Part shown: positions 6,850 through 14,434 of the stretch, piece by piece | Layout of the letters: every line of letters starts with the position of its first letter | Numbering within the stretch: position 1 is the stretch's first letter | NCBI RefSeq assembly: GCF_002240225.1 | Contig: NZ_CP022584.1 | Span: forward strand, 248,001-312,000 | Length of the DNA: 64,000 nucleotides | Source of the DNA: Paenibacillus physcomitrellae | GTDB lineage: Bacteria; Bacillota; Bacilli; Paenibacillales; Paenibacillaceae | Direction of reading: 5' to 3' | Program-made: the position numbers and the translations under genes | Notes under the pieces: generated by a model | What the model saw: only the letters and a program-made list of their open reading frames with translations | The model's database searches: none | What the model was told of the DNA's origin: nothing

Positions 6850-7563
6850 ATGGATATGAACTGGGAAATTGCCTTGAAAATGGGCATTGCACTTCTGTTC
6901 GGACTGCTGATCGGCATAGATCGGCAGCTGAAGCAGAAGCCGCTTGGGATCAAAACAAGCATGGTTATCTCCATTGCCAGCTGTTTGATTACGATCGTAT
7001 CGATCGAATCCTACCATAAATTTGCCGGACCGGAGCATCCGAATATGGACCCGATGCGCCTGGCGGCTCAGATTGTAAGCGGCATCGGTTTCCTGGGGGC
7101 GGGCGTTATTCTGCGCAGAAATAACGATGCCATTTCAGGGCTGACCTCGGCGGCGCTCATCTGGGCGGCTTCCGGACTCGGAATAGCCGTCGGTGCCGGA
7201 TTCTATGAAGAAGCGGCCATTGCTGTCGTCCTGCTGATCATTTCGGTGAACTTTGTTCCGTACTTGATCAAGATGGTGGGGCCGACAAAGCTTAACAAAA
7301 GGGACGTTAATATCAAAATCGTCTTGAAAACCAATGATTCTTTAAGTGATATGATTCGAAGAATCGAAAATACTCATTTCGTCAAACTGGAAGACAAAAC
7401 GACGGAACACCGGATCCGTCACTTGAAAATCAAAGACCTCGACGGCGAACGCCAGCAGGTCAGCATGGTTTTATCCGCCCAGCGCAAGGAATTTGCTACG
7501 GAGATTTATTATTTTATCCGCCATTTGGATTATGTGGTCAGCGTTGAAGTGGAACAATTGTAG
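6850..7563 (+). CDS. MgtC/SapB family membrane protein
   Basis: A 237-residue protein with four or five membrane segments in its first ~150 residues and a ~85-residue soluble C-terminal domain of the ACT-like fold seen in longer MgtC proteins. Family sequence is clear: GLLIGIDRQLKQKPLGIKTS, then GIGFLGAGVILRR and GLTSAALIWAASGLGIAVGAG. MgtC proteins are tied to growth under magnesium limitation and, in pathogens, to ATP-synthase inhibition; the function in soil Firmicutes is not settled. The start is set at ATG 6850 with AAGGAG 11 bases upstream, since the promoter lies downstream of the earlier ATG. The gene is alone. Confidence 0.9.
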   Translation: MDMNWEIALKMGIALLFGLLIGIDRQLKQKPLGIKTSMVISIASCLITIVSIESYHKFAGPEHPNMDPMRLAAQIVSGIGFLGAGVILRRNNDAISGLTSAALIWAASGLGIAVGAGFYEEAAIAVVLLIISVNFVPYLIKMVGPTKLNKRDVNIKIVLKTNDSLSDMIRRIENTHFVKLEDKTTEHRIRHLKIKDLDGERQQVSMVLSAQRKEFATEIYYFIRHLDYVVSVEVEQL

Positions 7564-7589
7564 CAATTCCAGAATAGAACAATTTTTGT

Positions 7590-7634
7590 TTGACAACTGC
7601 CCCCTCCGAAATTATACTTACTTACAAAAGGTAA
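7590..7634 (+). promoter_or_regulatory. SigA-type promoter and palindrome in front of the dioxygenase gene
   Basis: TTGACA (7590-7595) and TATACT (7613-7618) with a 17-base spacer. Directly after the -10 box is a palindrome TTAC-AAAAG-GTAA (7622-7634), placed where a MarR- or HxlR-type repressor would bind. Confidence 0.75.
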
Positions 7635-7661
7635 CAAACTATATGGAGGTGTGCAGCTGTC

Positions 7662-8426
7662 ATGATATCCCCTTTATTCCTGGCCCACGGATCACCGATG
7701 CTGGCGGTTGAAGATAAACCTTATACCCGTTTCCTGAAACAGCTGGGCGACGGAATAAAACCTGAATTTGTGGTGATCTTTACCGCTCACTGGGAAGAGG
7801 AGAAGGTTACAGTTTCTTCCCATAACGGCGTTTACGATACCATTTATGATTTCTATGGGTTCCCGGATGAATTGTACAAAGTCCGGTACCCGGCAAGAGG
7901 AAACGTCGAGGCTGCTTCTAAAGTAACCGAAAGCTTAACGAAACAGGGAATTGCCTGGACGACCGACGAACAGCGTGGACTCGATCACGGATCATGGACC
8001 ATGCTTCATCATATGTTCCCGGCGGCGGATGTGCCCGTTGTTCAGATTTCGGTTAATCCGTATCTCAGCCCGGCGGCTCAGCATCAAATCGGAGCGGCGC
8101 TTCGCGACCTGACAAAACAGGATGTTCTGATCATCGGCAGCGGCGTGACGGTGCATAATTTGAGAGCCGTCAATTGGGGAGCAACCAAGCCCGATGCCTG
8201 GGCCACTGAATTTGACGATTGGCTGATCCAGCATATGCAGGGGAATGACTTGCAGACGTTGTTCCGCTACCGGACCGAGGCTCCTCATGCTGAACGGGCC
8301 GTTCCTCGGGCTGAGCATTTTGTGCCGCTGTACATTGCCATGGGAGCAGGGGATTTGTCCCGGACGGAAATCATTTACCGCGACTACGAGTTTGGCAATA
8401 TGAGCTATATGTGCGTGAAATTCTAA
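7662..8426 (+). CDS. LigB-family extradiol dioxygenase (4,5-DOPA dioxygenase / YgiD-like)
   Basis: A 254-residue class III extradiol dioxygenase-like enzyme, cytoplasmic. It begins PLFLAHGSPMLAVED, where the HGSP histidine is a metal ligand, and continues with FTAHWEE (second conserved His), DHGSWTMLHHMFP and IIGSGVTVHNLR. These enzymes open catechol rings with a mononuclear Fe or Zn centre. ATG 7662 has GGAGGT eleven bases upstream. The gene stands alone behind a strong promoter with a palindrome, followed by a terminator. Together with the nearby azoreductase it may serve in detoxifying quinones or catechols; this link is inference. Confidence 0.9.
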   Translation: MISPLFLAHGSPMLAVEDKPYTRFLKQLGDGIKPEFVVIFTAHWEEEKVTVSSHNGVYDTIYDFYGFPDELYKVRYPARGNVEAASKVTESLTKQGIAWTTDEQRGLDHGSWTMLHHMFPAADVPVVQISVNPYLSPAAQHQIGAALRDLTKQDVLIIGSGVTVHNLRAVNWGATKPDAWATEFDDWLIQHMQGNDLQTLFRYRTEAPHAERAVPRAEHFVPLYIAMGAGDLSRTEIIYRDYEFGNMSYMCVKF

Positions 8427-8442
8427 ATCAGCTCTTGAATCG

Positions 8443-8482
8443 ATAACACGGCAGCCTGATAATCGGCTGTCGTGTTATTTTT
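8443..8482 (+). terminator. Rho-independent terminator of the dioxygenase gene
   Basis: ATAACACG-GCAGCC pairs with GGCTG-CGTGTTAT, followed by a run of T. Confidence 0.88.
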
Positions 8483-8594
8483 GCTGCCGTGGTATTTATG
8501 ATGGCATTGATCTGGTCCTACTGGGAATAGAAGCCGAATTTCCTGTCCAGCGGGATCATGATAGAATAGAAGCTATCAAAGGACTAAAGGATGG

Positions 8595-9296
8595 TTGTTT
8601 CCGTTGGATAAACAAATTCTGATTGTGGATGATGACGATAAAATTGCTAGACTGATTGAGATTTACCTGGTCAACGAAGGGTTTGCGGTAGTCAAAGCTG
8701 CGGACGGTTATCAGGCGCTTGAGATTATGGGCAAAGAAGAGGTTCAGCTGATCATTCTGGACGTGATGATGCCCGGTTTGGACGGGATAGACGTATGTAT
8801 CCGGATTCGTGAGAATCATACGACGCCGATTCTGATGCTGAGCGCCAAGGACAGCGACATGGATAAAATCAACGGGCTGATGACGGGCGCAGACGATTAT
8901 ATGGTCAAACCGTTTAACCCGCTGGAGCTGGTAGCCCGGGTGAAGTCCCTGCTGCGGCGTTCTTCTTACCAAAGCGCTTCAGCGCCGGCTTCTGAGCATA
9001 TTATTAAAATCGGACCTTTGCAGTGTGACAAAGAGACGCATACGGCAACCATATATGGTTCTCCGGTCAAATTAACGCCGATCGAGTTCGGCATCTTATA
9101 TTTGCTGGCCAGTCACCCCGGAAGGGTGTTCAGCTCCGAGGAAATCTTTGAGCTGATCTGGAAGGACAAATATTTTGATTCCAACAACTCCGTGACTGTC
9201 CATATCAGCCGTCTCCGGGACAAGCTGGAGAAAGAGATGGAAGGCGAGAAGCTGATTCATACGGTGTGGGGGGTAGGGTATAAACTTGAAGGCTAG
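8595..9296 (+). CDS. Response regulator, OmpR/VanR type
   Basis: A 233-residue regulator with a receiver domain (acidic cluster VDDDD at 11-15, phosphoacceptor Asp56 in IILDVMMPG, Lys in YMVKPFNP) and an OmpR-type winged helix (LTPIEFGILYLLASHPGRVFS, VTVHISRLRDKLE, TVWGVGYKLEG). There is no ATG start: TTG 8595, preceded by AAAGGA, or TTG 8604 three codons later must be used. The kinase gene overlaps its 3' end by 11 bases, which shows translational coupling. It resembles VanR-type regulators, but no vancomycin-resistance genes are nearby. Confidence 0.93.
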   Translation: MFPLDKQILIVDDDDKIARLIEIYLVNEGFAVVKAADGYQALEIMGKEEVQLIILDVMMPGLDGIDVCIRIRENHTTPILMLSAKDSDMDKINGLMTGADDYMVKPFNPLELVARVKSLLRRSSYQSASAPASEHIIKIGPLQCDKETHTATIYGSPVKLTPIEFGILYLLASHPGRVFSSEEIFELIWKDKYFDSNNSVTVHISRLRDKLEKEMEGEKLIHTVWGVGYKLEG

Positions 9297-10401
9297 CTTA
9301 CGTGTGCTTGCATGGTTGTTCTGGACCGCCATTTCGTCGGTTATCGCCTTTCTGTTATTCATTTTGCTGGCGAAATCGGTCTTTATGTTTTACCCTTCGA
9401 TCAATGTTCAATCGCTCCTGGTCTGGGTCAATCGTTACATCGGTTATCCGGAAGCTTATTATTATGCGGCTGTTCCGATCGTGCTGCTGTTCTCGATCTA
9501 TTTCTTCCGGCGTGAAATGCGGCGCAGGGAGCGGCGGTATTTGGATCAGTTGATCGAAGAGGTGCATTTAATCGGCCATGTCGGGCCGGATCATAAAATC
9601 ACAGTCCGTTCCATCAGTCAGCTGGGCCAGCTTGCGGCAGACATCAACAGCATGCTGGAGAGGTTGAAGCTGTCAGTAGAGGAAGAACGGCGGGCAGAAC
9701 AGACCAAAAATGAACTGATTACGAATATTTCCCACGATCTGCGTACTCCGCTTACGACCATTACCGGCTATCTGGGATTGGTGGAACAAGACAAATACCG
9801 GGATGAAGTCGAACTTCGTTATTATATGAATATGGCTTATGAGGAATCGATCCGTTTGAAGAAGCTGATGGAGGACCTGTTTGAATACACCCGGCTCAGC
9901 AATAAAGGCAATAACTTGCAGTGGAACCGCATTAACGTCGCGGAAATGCTGAATCAGCTGGTCGCCCAGTTCGGCTGGCAGCTCCATGAGCATGGCATGG
10001 AAGCCAGACTGGCTATCGAAGGGCAGCTGGTCATCTGGGCCGATGGCGACAAGCTGCGAAGGGTGTATGAGAACCTGATTACGAATGCAATTCGTTACGG
10101 TCAGGACGGGTATTTCCTGGATATCCGGGGACGGGTGCAGGGCGATGAAATCGTCACTGAAGTGGTCAATTACGGGGAGCAAATCCCGCATCGGGATTTG
10201 CCTTATTTGTTCGAGCGTTTCTACAGGGTGGAGAAATCAAGAGCCCAGCATACGGGCGGATCGGGCATTGGACTGGCGATTGCGAAAAATATCGTTGAGC
10301 TGCATCATGGCAGCATTTCGGCTGACAGCGACGAAGAACGGACGATCTTTACGGTCCGTCTGCCGCAGAAGTTTAACCGCCCGGAGCCTGAGAACACGTA
10401 A
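9286..10401 (+). CDS. Sensor histidine kinase, VanS/PhoR-like
   Basis: A 371-residue membrane kinase with two membrane segments (~8-30 and ~59-75) and a short extracytoplasmic loop, a HAMP-like linker (~80-135), HisKA with His150 in NISHDLRTPLTT, and HATPase_c with the N-box YENLITNAIRYG, FERFYRVEKSR and GGSGIGLAIAKNIVELHHG. It starts with TTG 9286 inside the end of the regulator gene. The small outer loop suggests sensing within the membrane, as in VanS-like and bacitracin-type kinases. The signal is unknown. An ECF sigma gene with its own promoter follows. Confidence 0.92.
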   Translation: MKASLRVLAWLFWTAISSVIAFLLFILLAKSVFMFYPSINVQSLLVWVNRYIGYPEAYYYAAVPIVLLFSIYFFRREMRRRERRYLDQLIEEVHLIGHVGPDHKITVRSISQLGQLAADINSMLERLKLSVEEERRAEQTKNELITNISHDLRTPLTTITGYLGLVEQDKYRDEVELRYYMNMAYEESIRLKKLMEDLFEYTRLSNKGNNLQWNRINVAEMLNQLVAQFGWQLHEHGMEARLAIEGQLVIWADGDKLRRVYENLITNAIRYGQDGYFLDIRGRVQGDEIVTEVVNYGEQIPHRDLPYLFERFYRVEKSRAQHTGGSGIGLAIAKNIVELHHGSISADSDEERTIFTVRLPQKFNRPEPENT

Positions 10402-10424
10402 AAGTGGAGCAGAAAGTTACGGAT

Positions 10425-10454
10425 TTGAGCAAATCTTAATAAATTCTTTATAAT
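10425..10454 (+). promoter_or_regulatory. Promoter of the ECF sigma-factor gene
   Basis: TTGAGC (10425-10430) and consensus TATAAT (10449-10454) are 18 bases apart. This looks like a SigA promoter; I see no obvious AAC-type ECF promoter, so autoregulation by the ECF factor is not evident. Confidence 0.65.
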
Positions 10455-10564
10455 TTCTTAGCGGTACAGTAAGCTCTGGTCTTCATAATAGAAGCTGAGC
10501 CCAGGGCAACCCGGGGGAAGCGGCGCCGCTTTGGCGCCTGGATTGGATCAGAGGAGGAAATCGT

Positions 10565-11080
10565 ATGAAATCTGACAGTCTGGATAAGATTTATAGAGAA
10601 TATCAGATGGACGTATATCGTTATTTATTAGGATTATGCAAAGATCATTTTACAGCAGAAGACTTGATGCAAGAGACTTTTTGCCGAGCTTTTATACATT
10701 TGGACCAAACACAAAATGAAAAGGTAAAACCATGGCTGATCCGGGTAGCTTATCATGCTTTCATCGATAAAACCCGCAAGGACAGCCGGATGAAAACCTA
10801 TGACTCCGACTATTTCCGTTCGCTGCCGGATTTGGACACGCCTGAAGCGCAGCTTATGAAATCGGAGAATAAGGAGCAGCTGTATGAACGGCTTGGACGC
10901 CTTTCGGAGCAGCAGCAGGAGGCCATTCATCTTTATGATATTCAAGGTTATTCCTACCGCGAGGCTTCAGAAATGATGGGCATGAAATTATCCCGTTATA
11001 AAATTGTCTTGTACCGGGCCCGGCAGCGGCTTAAGCAGGACTGCATGAACGGCAGCCAGACTTTCTTGGAGGTCATTTAA
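10565..11080 (+). CDS. ECF-type RNA polymerase sigma factor
   Basis: A 171-residue group 4 sigma factor with only regions 2 and 4. Region 2 is at ~8-75 (DVYRYLLGLCKDHFTAEDLMQETFCRAF, VKPWLIRVAYHAFID) and region 4 at ~110-160 (LSEQQQEAIHLYDIQGYSYREASEMMGMKLSRYKIVLYRARQRLKQ). The start ATG 10565 has GAGGAGG upstream. Unusually, no anti-sigma factor gene is next to it: the upstream gene is a histidine kinase and the downstream gene, 24 bases away, is a MOSC-domain protein. Control may therefore come from the VanRS-like pair upstream or from a remote anti-sigma factor. Confidence 0.92.
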   Translation: MKSDSLDKIYREYQMDVYRYLLGLCKDHFTAEDLMQETFCRAFIHLDQTQNEKVKPWLIRVAYHAFIDKTRKDSRMKTYDSDYFRSLPDLDTPEAQLMKSENKEQLYERLGRLSEQQQEAIHLYDIQGYSYREASEMMGMKLSRYKIVLYRARQRLKQDCMNGSQTFLEVI

Positions 11081-11104
11081 AGCGGTAAAGAAAGGACGAC
11101 AGCT

Positions 11105-11758
11105 ATGAGCATAGATTATGCTGTGGCGTCGCTGAATGTCGGCAAACCCCAGCCGCTGAAAGCGAACGCGAAGGAAGTTATGTCCGGGTTTAACAAGCAG
11201 GCTACCGAGGAGCAATTGTATTTGTCAGCGACCCAGCTGCAGGGCGACGGACAGGGCGACACGGTTCACCACGGCGGAGCAGATAAAGCGGTATGTGTAT
11301 ACTGCTTCAAGCATTATCCATTTTGGGAAGAGAAGCTTGGCCTGACTTTCAAACCAGGAGCGTTTGGCGAGAACGTCACGCTTCACGATTTGACGGAAGA
11401 AGAGGTCAGAATCGGCGATATTTTCAAATGGGGAGAAGCGGTTGTACAAGTCAGTCAGCCCAGACAGCCTTGTTATAAAATTGCCGCTTTCCACGGGGTT
11501 CCGGAATTGACCGTTTATGTGGAACAAACCGGCTACACCGGTTTTTATCTGCGGGTTCTGGAGCCGGGTACCGTAAGCCAAAAGGATTGTTTGACCTTGT
11601 TGGAGCAGGCCCCGCAGGGAATAACCGTTGCTTACGCTAACTACATTAAATACCGCAGCAAGACGGACAAGGAAGGACTTGAACGGGTTCTGGCCGTGGA
11701 GGCCTTGTCAGACAGCTGGCGCAGCTCGCTGACGAAGCGCTTGGAGAAGCTTGGCTAA
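11105..11758 (+). CDS. MOSC-domain protein, YiiM type
   Basis: A 217-residue cytoplasmic protein with a MOSC domain over residues ~25-165 and a C-terminal three-alpha-type extension, as in E. coli YiiM. Visible family features are VHHGGADKAVCVYC, PGAFGENVT, IGDIFKWGEAVVQVSQPRQPCYKIA with the conserved cysteine, and TGFYLRVLEPG. YiiM-like proteins bind molybdenum cofactor and reduce N-hydroxylated compounds. It probably shares a transcript with the sigma gene 24 bases upstream and ends in a strong terminator. Confidence 0.9.
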   Translation: MSIDYAVASLNVGKPQPLKANAKEVMSGFNKQATEEQLYLSATQLQGDGQGDTVHHGGADKAVCVYCFKHYPFWEEKLGLTFKPGAFGENVTLHDLTEEEVRIGDIFKWGEAVVQVSQPRQPCYKIAAFHGVPELTVYVEQTGYTGFYLRVLEPGTVSQKDCLTLLEQAPQGITVAYANYIKYRSKTDKEGLERVLAVEALSDSWRSSLTKRLEKLG

Positions 11759-11801
11759 GCGGCTGGCGGGTTATTTTCTAAACTTGGAAGCAATTCAAAT
11801 A

Positions 11802-11848
11802 GAAGAGGGTTCCTTTACCGATCGGGTAAGGGTGCCTCTTCTTTTTTT
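11802..11848 (+). terminator. Rho-independent terminator after the MOSC gene
   Basis: GAAGAGG and CCTTTACC pair with GGGTAAGG and CCTCTTC around a short loop, then seven T residues. Confidence 0.93.
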
Positions 11849-11872
11849 GATAGAAATTTAAACTATCGAGGT

Positions 11873-11901
11873 TTGAACAAGCCAAAGTGTTAGCCTATAA
11901 T
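11873..11901 (+). promoter_or_regulatory. SigA-type promoter of the HD-GYP gene
   Basis: TTGAAC (11873-11878) and TATAAT (11896-11901) with a 17-base spacer, 63 bases before the start codon. Confidence 0.75.
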
Positions 11902-11964
11902 GATGGATGATTTTGGGATATTAATAACAAGAAGTACCATAAAATTAAAGGAGGAACAGAGAAG

Positions 11965-12579
11965 ATGGAACAAACAGATGGTCAAAAAGGCGGAGAGTCA
12001 GCGATAGATGAAACCGACTCACTTTATTGGATCAAGAGGCTGAGAGAGACGAGTGAGGACATTTTTCTGCACAGTTACAGGGTGGCATCGGTCGCAGAGC
12101 TGATGGGAGAAAAGCTGGAGCTGTCGGATAAAGAGCTGGGGGATCTGCGCAGAGGCTGTTTCCTGCATGACATTGGAAAGGTTATGATTCCGCCTGACGT
12201 CCTTCACAAAACTGGACCGCTAAGCGATGGGGAGAACATGATGCTGGAGCTTCATCCTGTGCTTGGAGAATTGATTGTTTCGACGGTTGAGGGGTTAGGC
12301 CCTGACGTATGGGCGACGGTAGGCTCCCACCATGAAAGATGGGACGGGGCAGGGTATCCGAATCGATTAAAGGGAGAGCGTATTCCGCTTTATGCGCGGA
12401 TCTGCAGAATTGCGGATGCGTTTGACCATTTACTTCTAGAACGTACTGTACATAAGAGGAAAGCTCTAGAGGAAGCTAAAAGCCAGTTGAAGCAAGGCAG
12501 CAATCAAGAATTTGACGCATACTTAATTTCGATCTTTCTAACCCTAACGAACGAGATGTTGAGCATTTATTCTCTATAA
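11965..12579 (+). CDS. Stand-alone HD-GYP domain phosphohydrolase
   Basis: A 204-residue cytoplasmic protein made almost entirely of one HD-GYP domain. It shows the HD pair at residues 68-69 (FLHDIGKVMIPPDVLHKTGPLS), the HHE-type motif SHHERWDGAGYP, and IPLYARICRIADAFD. HD-GYP enzymes break down cyclic di-GMP. The signature residues are intact, so it should be catalytic, yet there is no receiver, PAS or membrane domain attached. It is therefore shorter than most family members (typically above 300 residues). ATG 11965 has AAAGGAGGAAC upstream. The gene is monocistronic with its own promoter. Confidence 0.88.
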   Translation: MEQTDGQKGGESAIDETDSLYWIKRLRETSEDIFLHSYRVASVAELMGEKLELSDKELGDLRRGCFLHDIGKVMIPPDVLHKTGPLSDGENMMLELHPVLGELIVSTVEGLGPDVWATVGSHHERWDGAGYPNRLKGERIPLYARICRIADAFDHLLLERTVHKRKALEEAKSQLKQGSNQEFDAYLISIFLTLTNEMLSIYSL

Positions 12580-12619
12580 TGGGGTAATAGGGAGTAGTCT
12601 CAACCTTAACAGCATGCGC

Positions 12620-12648
12620 TTCACTTTAGTTCTAAAAAGGTTCATAAT
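12620..12648 (+). promoter_or_regulatory. Probable promoter of the aldo/keto reductase gene
   Basis: TTCACT (12620-12625) and CATAAT (12643-12648) with a 17-base spacer. The -35 box is weak. Confidence 0.45.
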
Positions 12649-12687
12649 AGGAAAAGTAAACCATATTTACAAGGAGGATTCTTGGAA

Positions 12688-13530
12688 ATGGCGAATTCAC
12701 TTCAGGACAGAGTTGCACTAAATAACGGCGTACAAATGCCTTGGTTCGGCCTTGGCGTCTTTAAGGTGAAAGAAGGCAGCGAAGTGGTGGAATCGGTGAA
12801 AGCTGCTATTAAAAATGGTTACCGCAGCATCGATACCGCAGCCGTTTACAAAAATGAAGAAGGCGTTGGACAAGCTGTCGCGGAAGCGATGAAGGAGTAC
12901 GGCGTTTCGCGAGAAGAGCTGTTTATCACCTCGAAAGTATGGAACTCGGATCAAGGCTATCAAAGCACATTGGATGCTTTTGAGCTTTCCCTGAAGAAGC
13001 TGGGACTCGATTATCTGGATCTTTATCTCATTCACTGGCCTGTGAAAGAGAAATACAAAGAAACCTGGAAGGCGCTTGAGAAGATTTACAAAGACGGCAA
13101 AGTACGTGCCATCGGCGTAAGTAATTTTCATGTTCATCATCTGGAGGATCTGCTGAGCGAAGCGTCTATAGTACCGGCCGTAGACCAAATCGAATTCCAT
13201 CCGTATTTGTCCCAGCCGGAGCTGCGTGAATATACGCCAAACAAAGGCATCCGCCTGGAAGCCTGGTCGCCGCTTGCGCAGGGGCATATTTTGAAAGATG
13301 AAGTAATCGGCAAAATTGCCGCTAACCATGGGAAAACACCGGCGCAGGTTGTGCTTCGCTGGGATCTGCAGCAGGAGGTTGTCACCATACCGAAATCGGT
13401 GCACGAAGAGCGGATTATTGAAAATGCGAACATTTTTGATTTTGCGCTGAGCGACAGCGAGATGGAAGCGATCAACGCGCTGAACAAAAATGAACGGGTG
13501 GGTTCAGACCCGGACAATTTTAATTTCTAA
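12688..13530 (+). CDS. Aldo/keto reductase (glyoxal reductase YvgN/YtbE-like)
   Basis: A 280-residue NADPH-dependent cytoplasmic reductase. The catalytic tetrad is complete: Asp49 and Tyr54 (SIDTAAVYKNE), Lys83 (ITSKVWNSDQG) and His116 (YLIHWPVK). Cofactor-binding and signature segments include AIGVSNFHVHHLEDLL, AWSPLAQG and IPKSVHEERIIEN. It closely resembles B. subtilis YvgN, which reduces glyoxal and methylglyoxal. ATG 12688 has AAGGAGG ten bases upstream and is preferred to the TTG at 12682. The gene is alone, with a terminator at 13580. Confidence 0.93.
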   Translation: MANSLQDRVALNNGVQMPWFGLGVFKVKEGSEVVESVKAAIKNGYRSIDTAAVYKNEEGVGQAVAEAMKEYGVSREELFITSKVWNSDQGYQSTLDAFELSLKKLGLDYLDLYLIHWPVKEKYKETWKALEKIYKDGKVRAIGVSNFHVHHLEDLLSEASIVPAVDQIEFHPYLSQPELREYTPNKGIRLEAWSPLAQGHILKDEVIGKIAANHGKTPAQVVLRWDLQQEVVTIPKSVHEERIIENANIFDFALSDSEMEAINALNKNERVGSDPDNFNF

Positions 13531-13579
13531 TCTCTTAAGAACGAATAGAATAATAACAAGTAATAACAGCTTTAAGCAG

Positions 13580-13623
13580 CGAACCGGTGCAGAAGATGCC
13601 TTTCTGCCCGGTTCGTTTTGTTT
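13580..13623 (+). terminator. Rho-independent terminator of the aldo/keto reductase gene
   Basis: CGAACCGG...CAGAA pairs with TTCTG...CCGGTTCG, followed by TTTTGTTT. Confidence 0.88.
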
Positions 13624-13801
13624 GGTACTGCCGAATCTCAAACAAAATGTTATATTAGAGAAAGAAAATCGGCCGGAGGCTCGAAAGTTTTGCTGCCGGT
13701 CGGCTACATAACCTGAATTCCATTTCATGATCAGTTAAGGGGGCTAAGGGCATAAGCTTGATTTTATTGTTGGAACAGCGATCAAAGGCATTTCCGACTT
13801 C

Positions 13802-13844
13802 GGTTTGAATGAAGAACCCGCAGCATTAAATTCCCATTCAAACC
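13802..13844 (+). promoter_or_regulatory. Leader inverted repeat next to the acetyltransferase ribosome site
   Basis: GGTTTGAATG (13802-13811) and CATTCAAACC (13835-13844) are perfect inverted copies 23 bases apart. The 3' arm ends one base before the TGGAGG ribosome site, so this is either a leader hairpin or a split operator. Confidence 0.6.
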
Positions 13845-13859
13845 TTGGAGGAATGTATA

Positions 13860-14396
13860 ATGATCGACGTAAGAAAGATGCATAGGGAAGAATCCGATTT
13901 GTTGTCCCACATTGACCGCTCTGAATATATTCGCGCCATTTACCGCCAAATAGCAAATGGAGTGGAAGAAAGGGCAGCTGGTCACGAATGCACCGGTTGG
14001 GACGCGGCCTCCTTGAGGAAGCTGCAGCAGCGTTTCGAAGAGGAGTTAGAGGCTGGGGGAGCAGCGTTCGGAGCTTTTGAAGGCGAGCGACTGGTCGGTT
14101 TTGCCGTTCTCGCGCATCAATTTCGTGGGGAGCATAAGGACCGGCTGCAATTGGATCTGATGTATGTGACCCGTTCCCATCGCAGACAGGGGATTGGCCG
14201 CAGCCTTATGGACGAGGTGAAGCGGGAGGCGGTCTTGCGTGGAGCCCGGTATTTGTATATTTCATCTACGGAAACCGATTCAGCCTTTAATTTCTACCGG
14301 GATGCGGGCAGTGAACCGACCGAAGAGGTAGATCAGGAGCTGTTCACGCTGGAGCCTGAAGATATCCATATGATCATTAGTCTTGAGAAAGAATGA
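13860..14396 (+). CDS. GNAT-family N-acetyltransferase
   Basis: A 178-residue acetyl-CoA-dependent acetyltransferase. Motif A (LDLMYVTRSHRRQGIGRSLMDEVKREA) carries the RxxGIG acetyl-CoA loop, followed by RYLYISSTETDSAFNFYRDAG (motif B). The acceptor substrate cannot be read from sequence. ATG 13860 has GGAGG eight bases upstream and is preferred to a TTG at 13845. It is the first gene of a probable three-gene unit with a membrane protein (38 bases on) and an SDR (19 bases further). Confidence 0.88.
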   Translation: MIDVRKMHREESDLLSHIDRSEYIRAIYRQIANGVEERAAGHECTGWDAASLRKLQQRFEEELEAGGAAFGAFEGERLVGFAVLAHQFRGEHKDRLQLDLMYVTRSHRRQGIGRSLMDEVKREAVLRGARYLYISSTETDSAFNFYRDAGSEPTEEVDQELFTLEPEDIHMIISLEKE

Positions 14397-14434
14397 AATA
14401 AAGCAGTCTGGGCCGGATTTGGAGGAGAACGATA

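Larger units (their letters stand above)
13531..13859. other. Non-coding gap before the acetyltransferase gene
   Basis: A 329-base gap with the terminator of the preceding gene (13580-13623) and a perfect 10-bp inverted repeat at 13802-13844. No convincing promoter pair or small gene was found between them. Confidence 0.5.

Noticed and set aside
8595..10401. A vancomycin-resistance locus, because of the VanRS-like pair
   Set aside because: No vanHAX- or vanXY-like ligase, dehydrogenase or dipeptidase gene is nearby; the family resemblance alone does not support it.
13760..13800. GTTGGAACAGCG, which recalls a T-box antiterminator motif
   Set aside because: The match is partial, no specifier stem or terminator/antiterminator pair is seen, and the downstream gene is an acetyltransferase, not an amino-acid gene.
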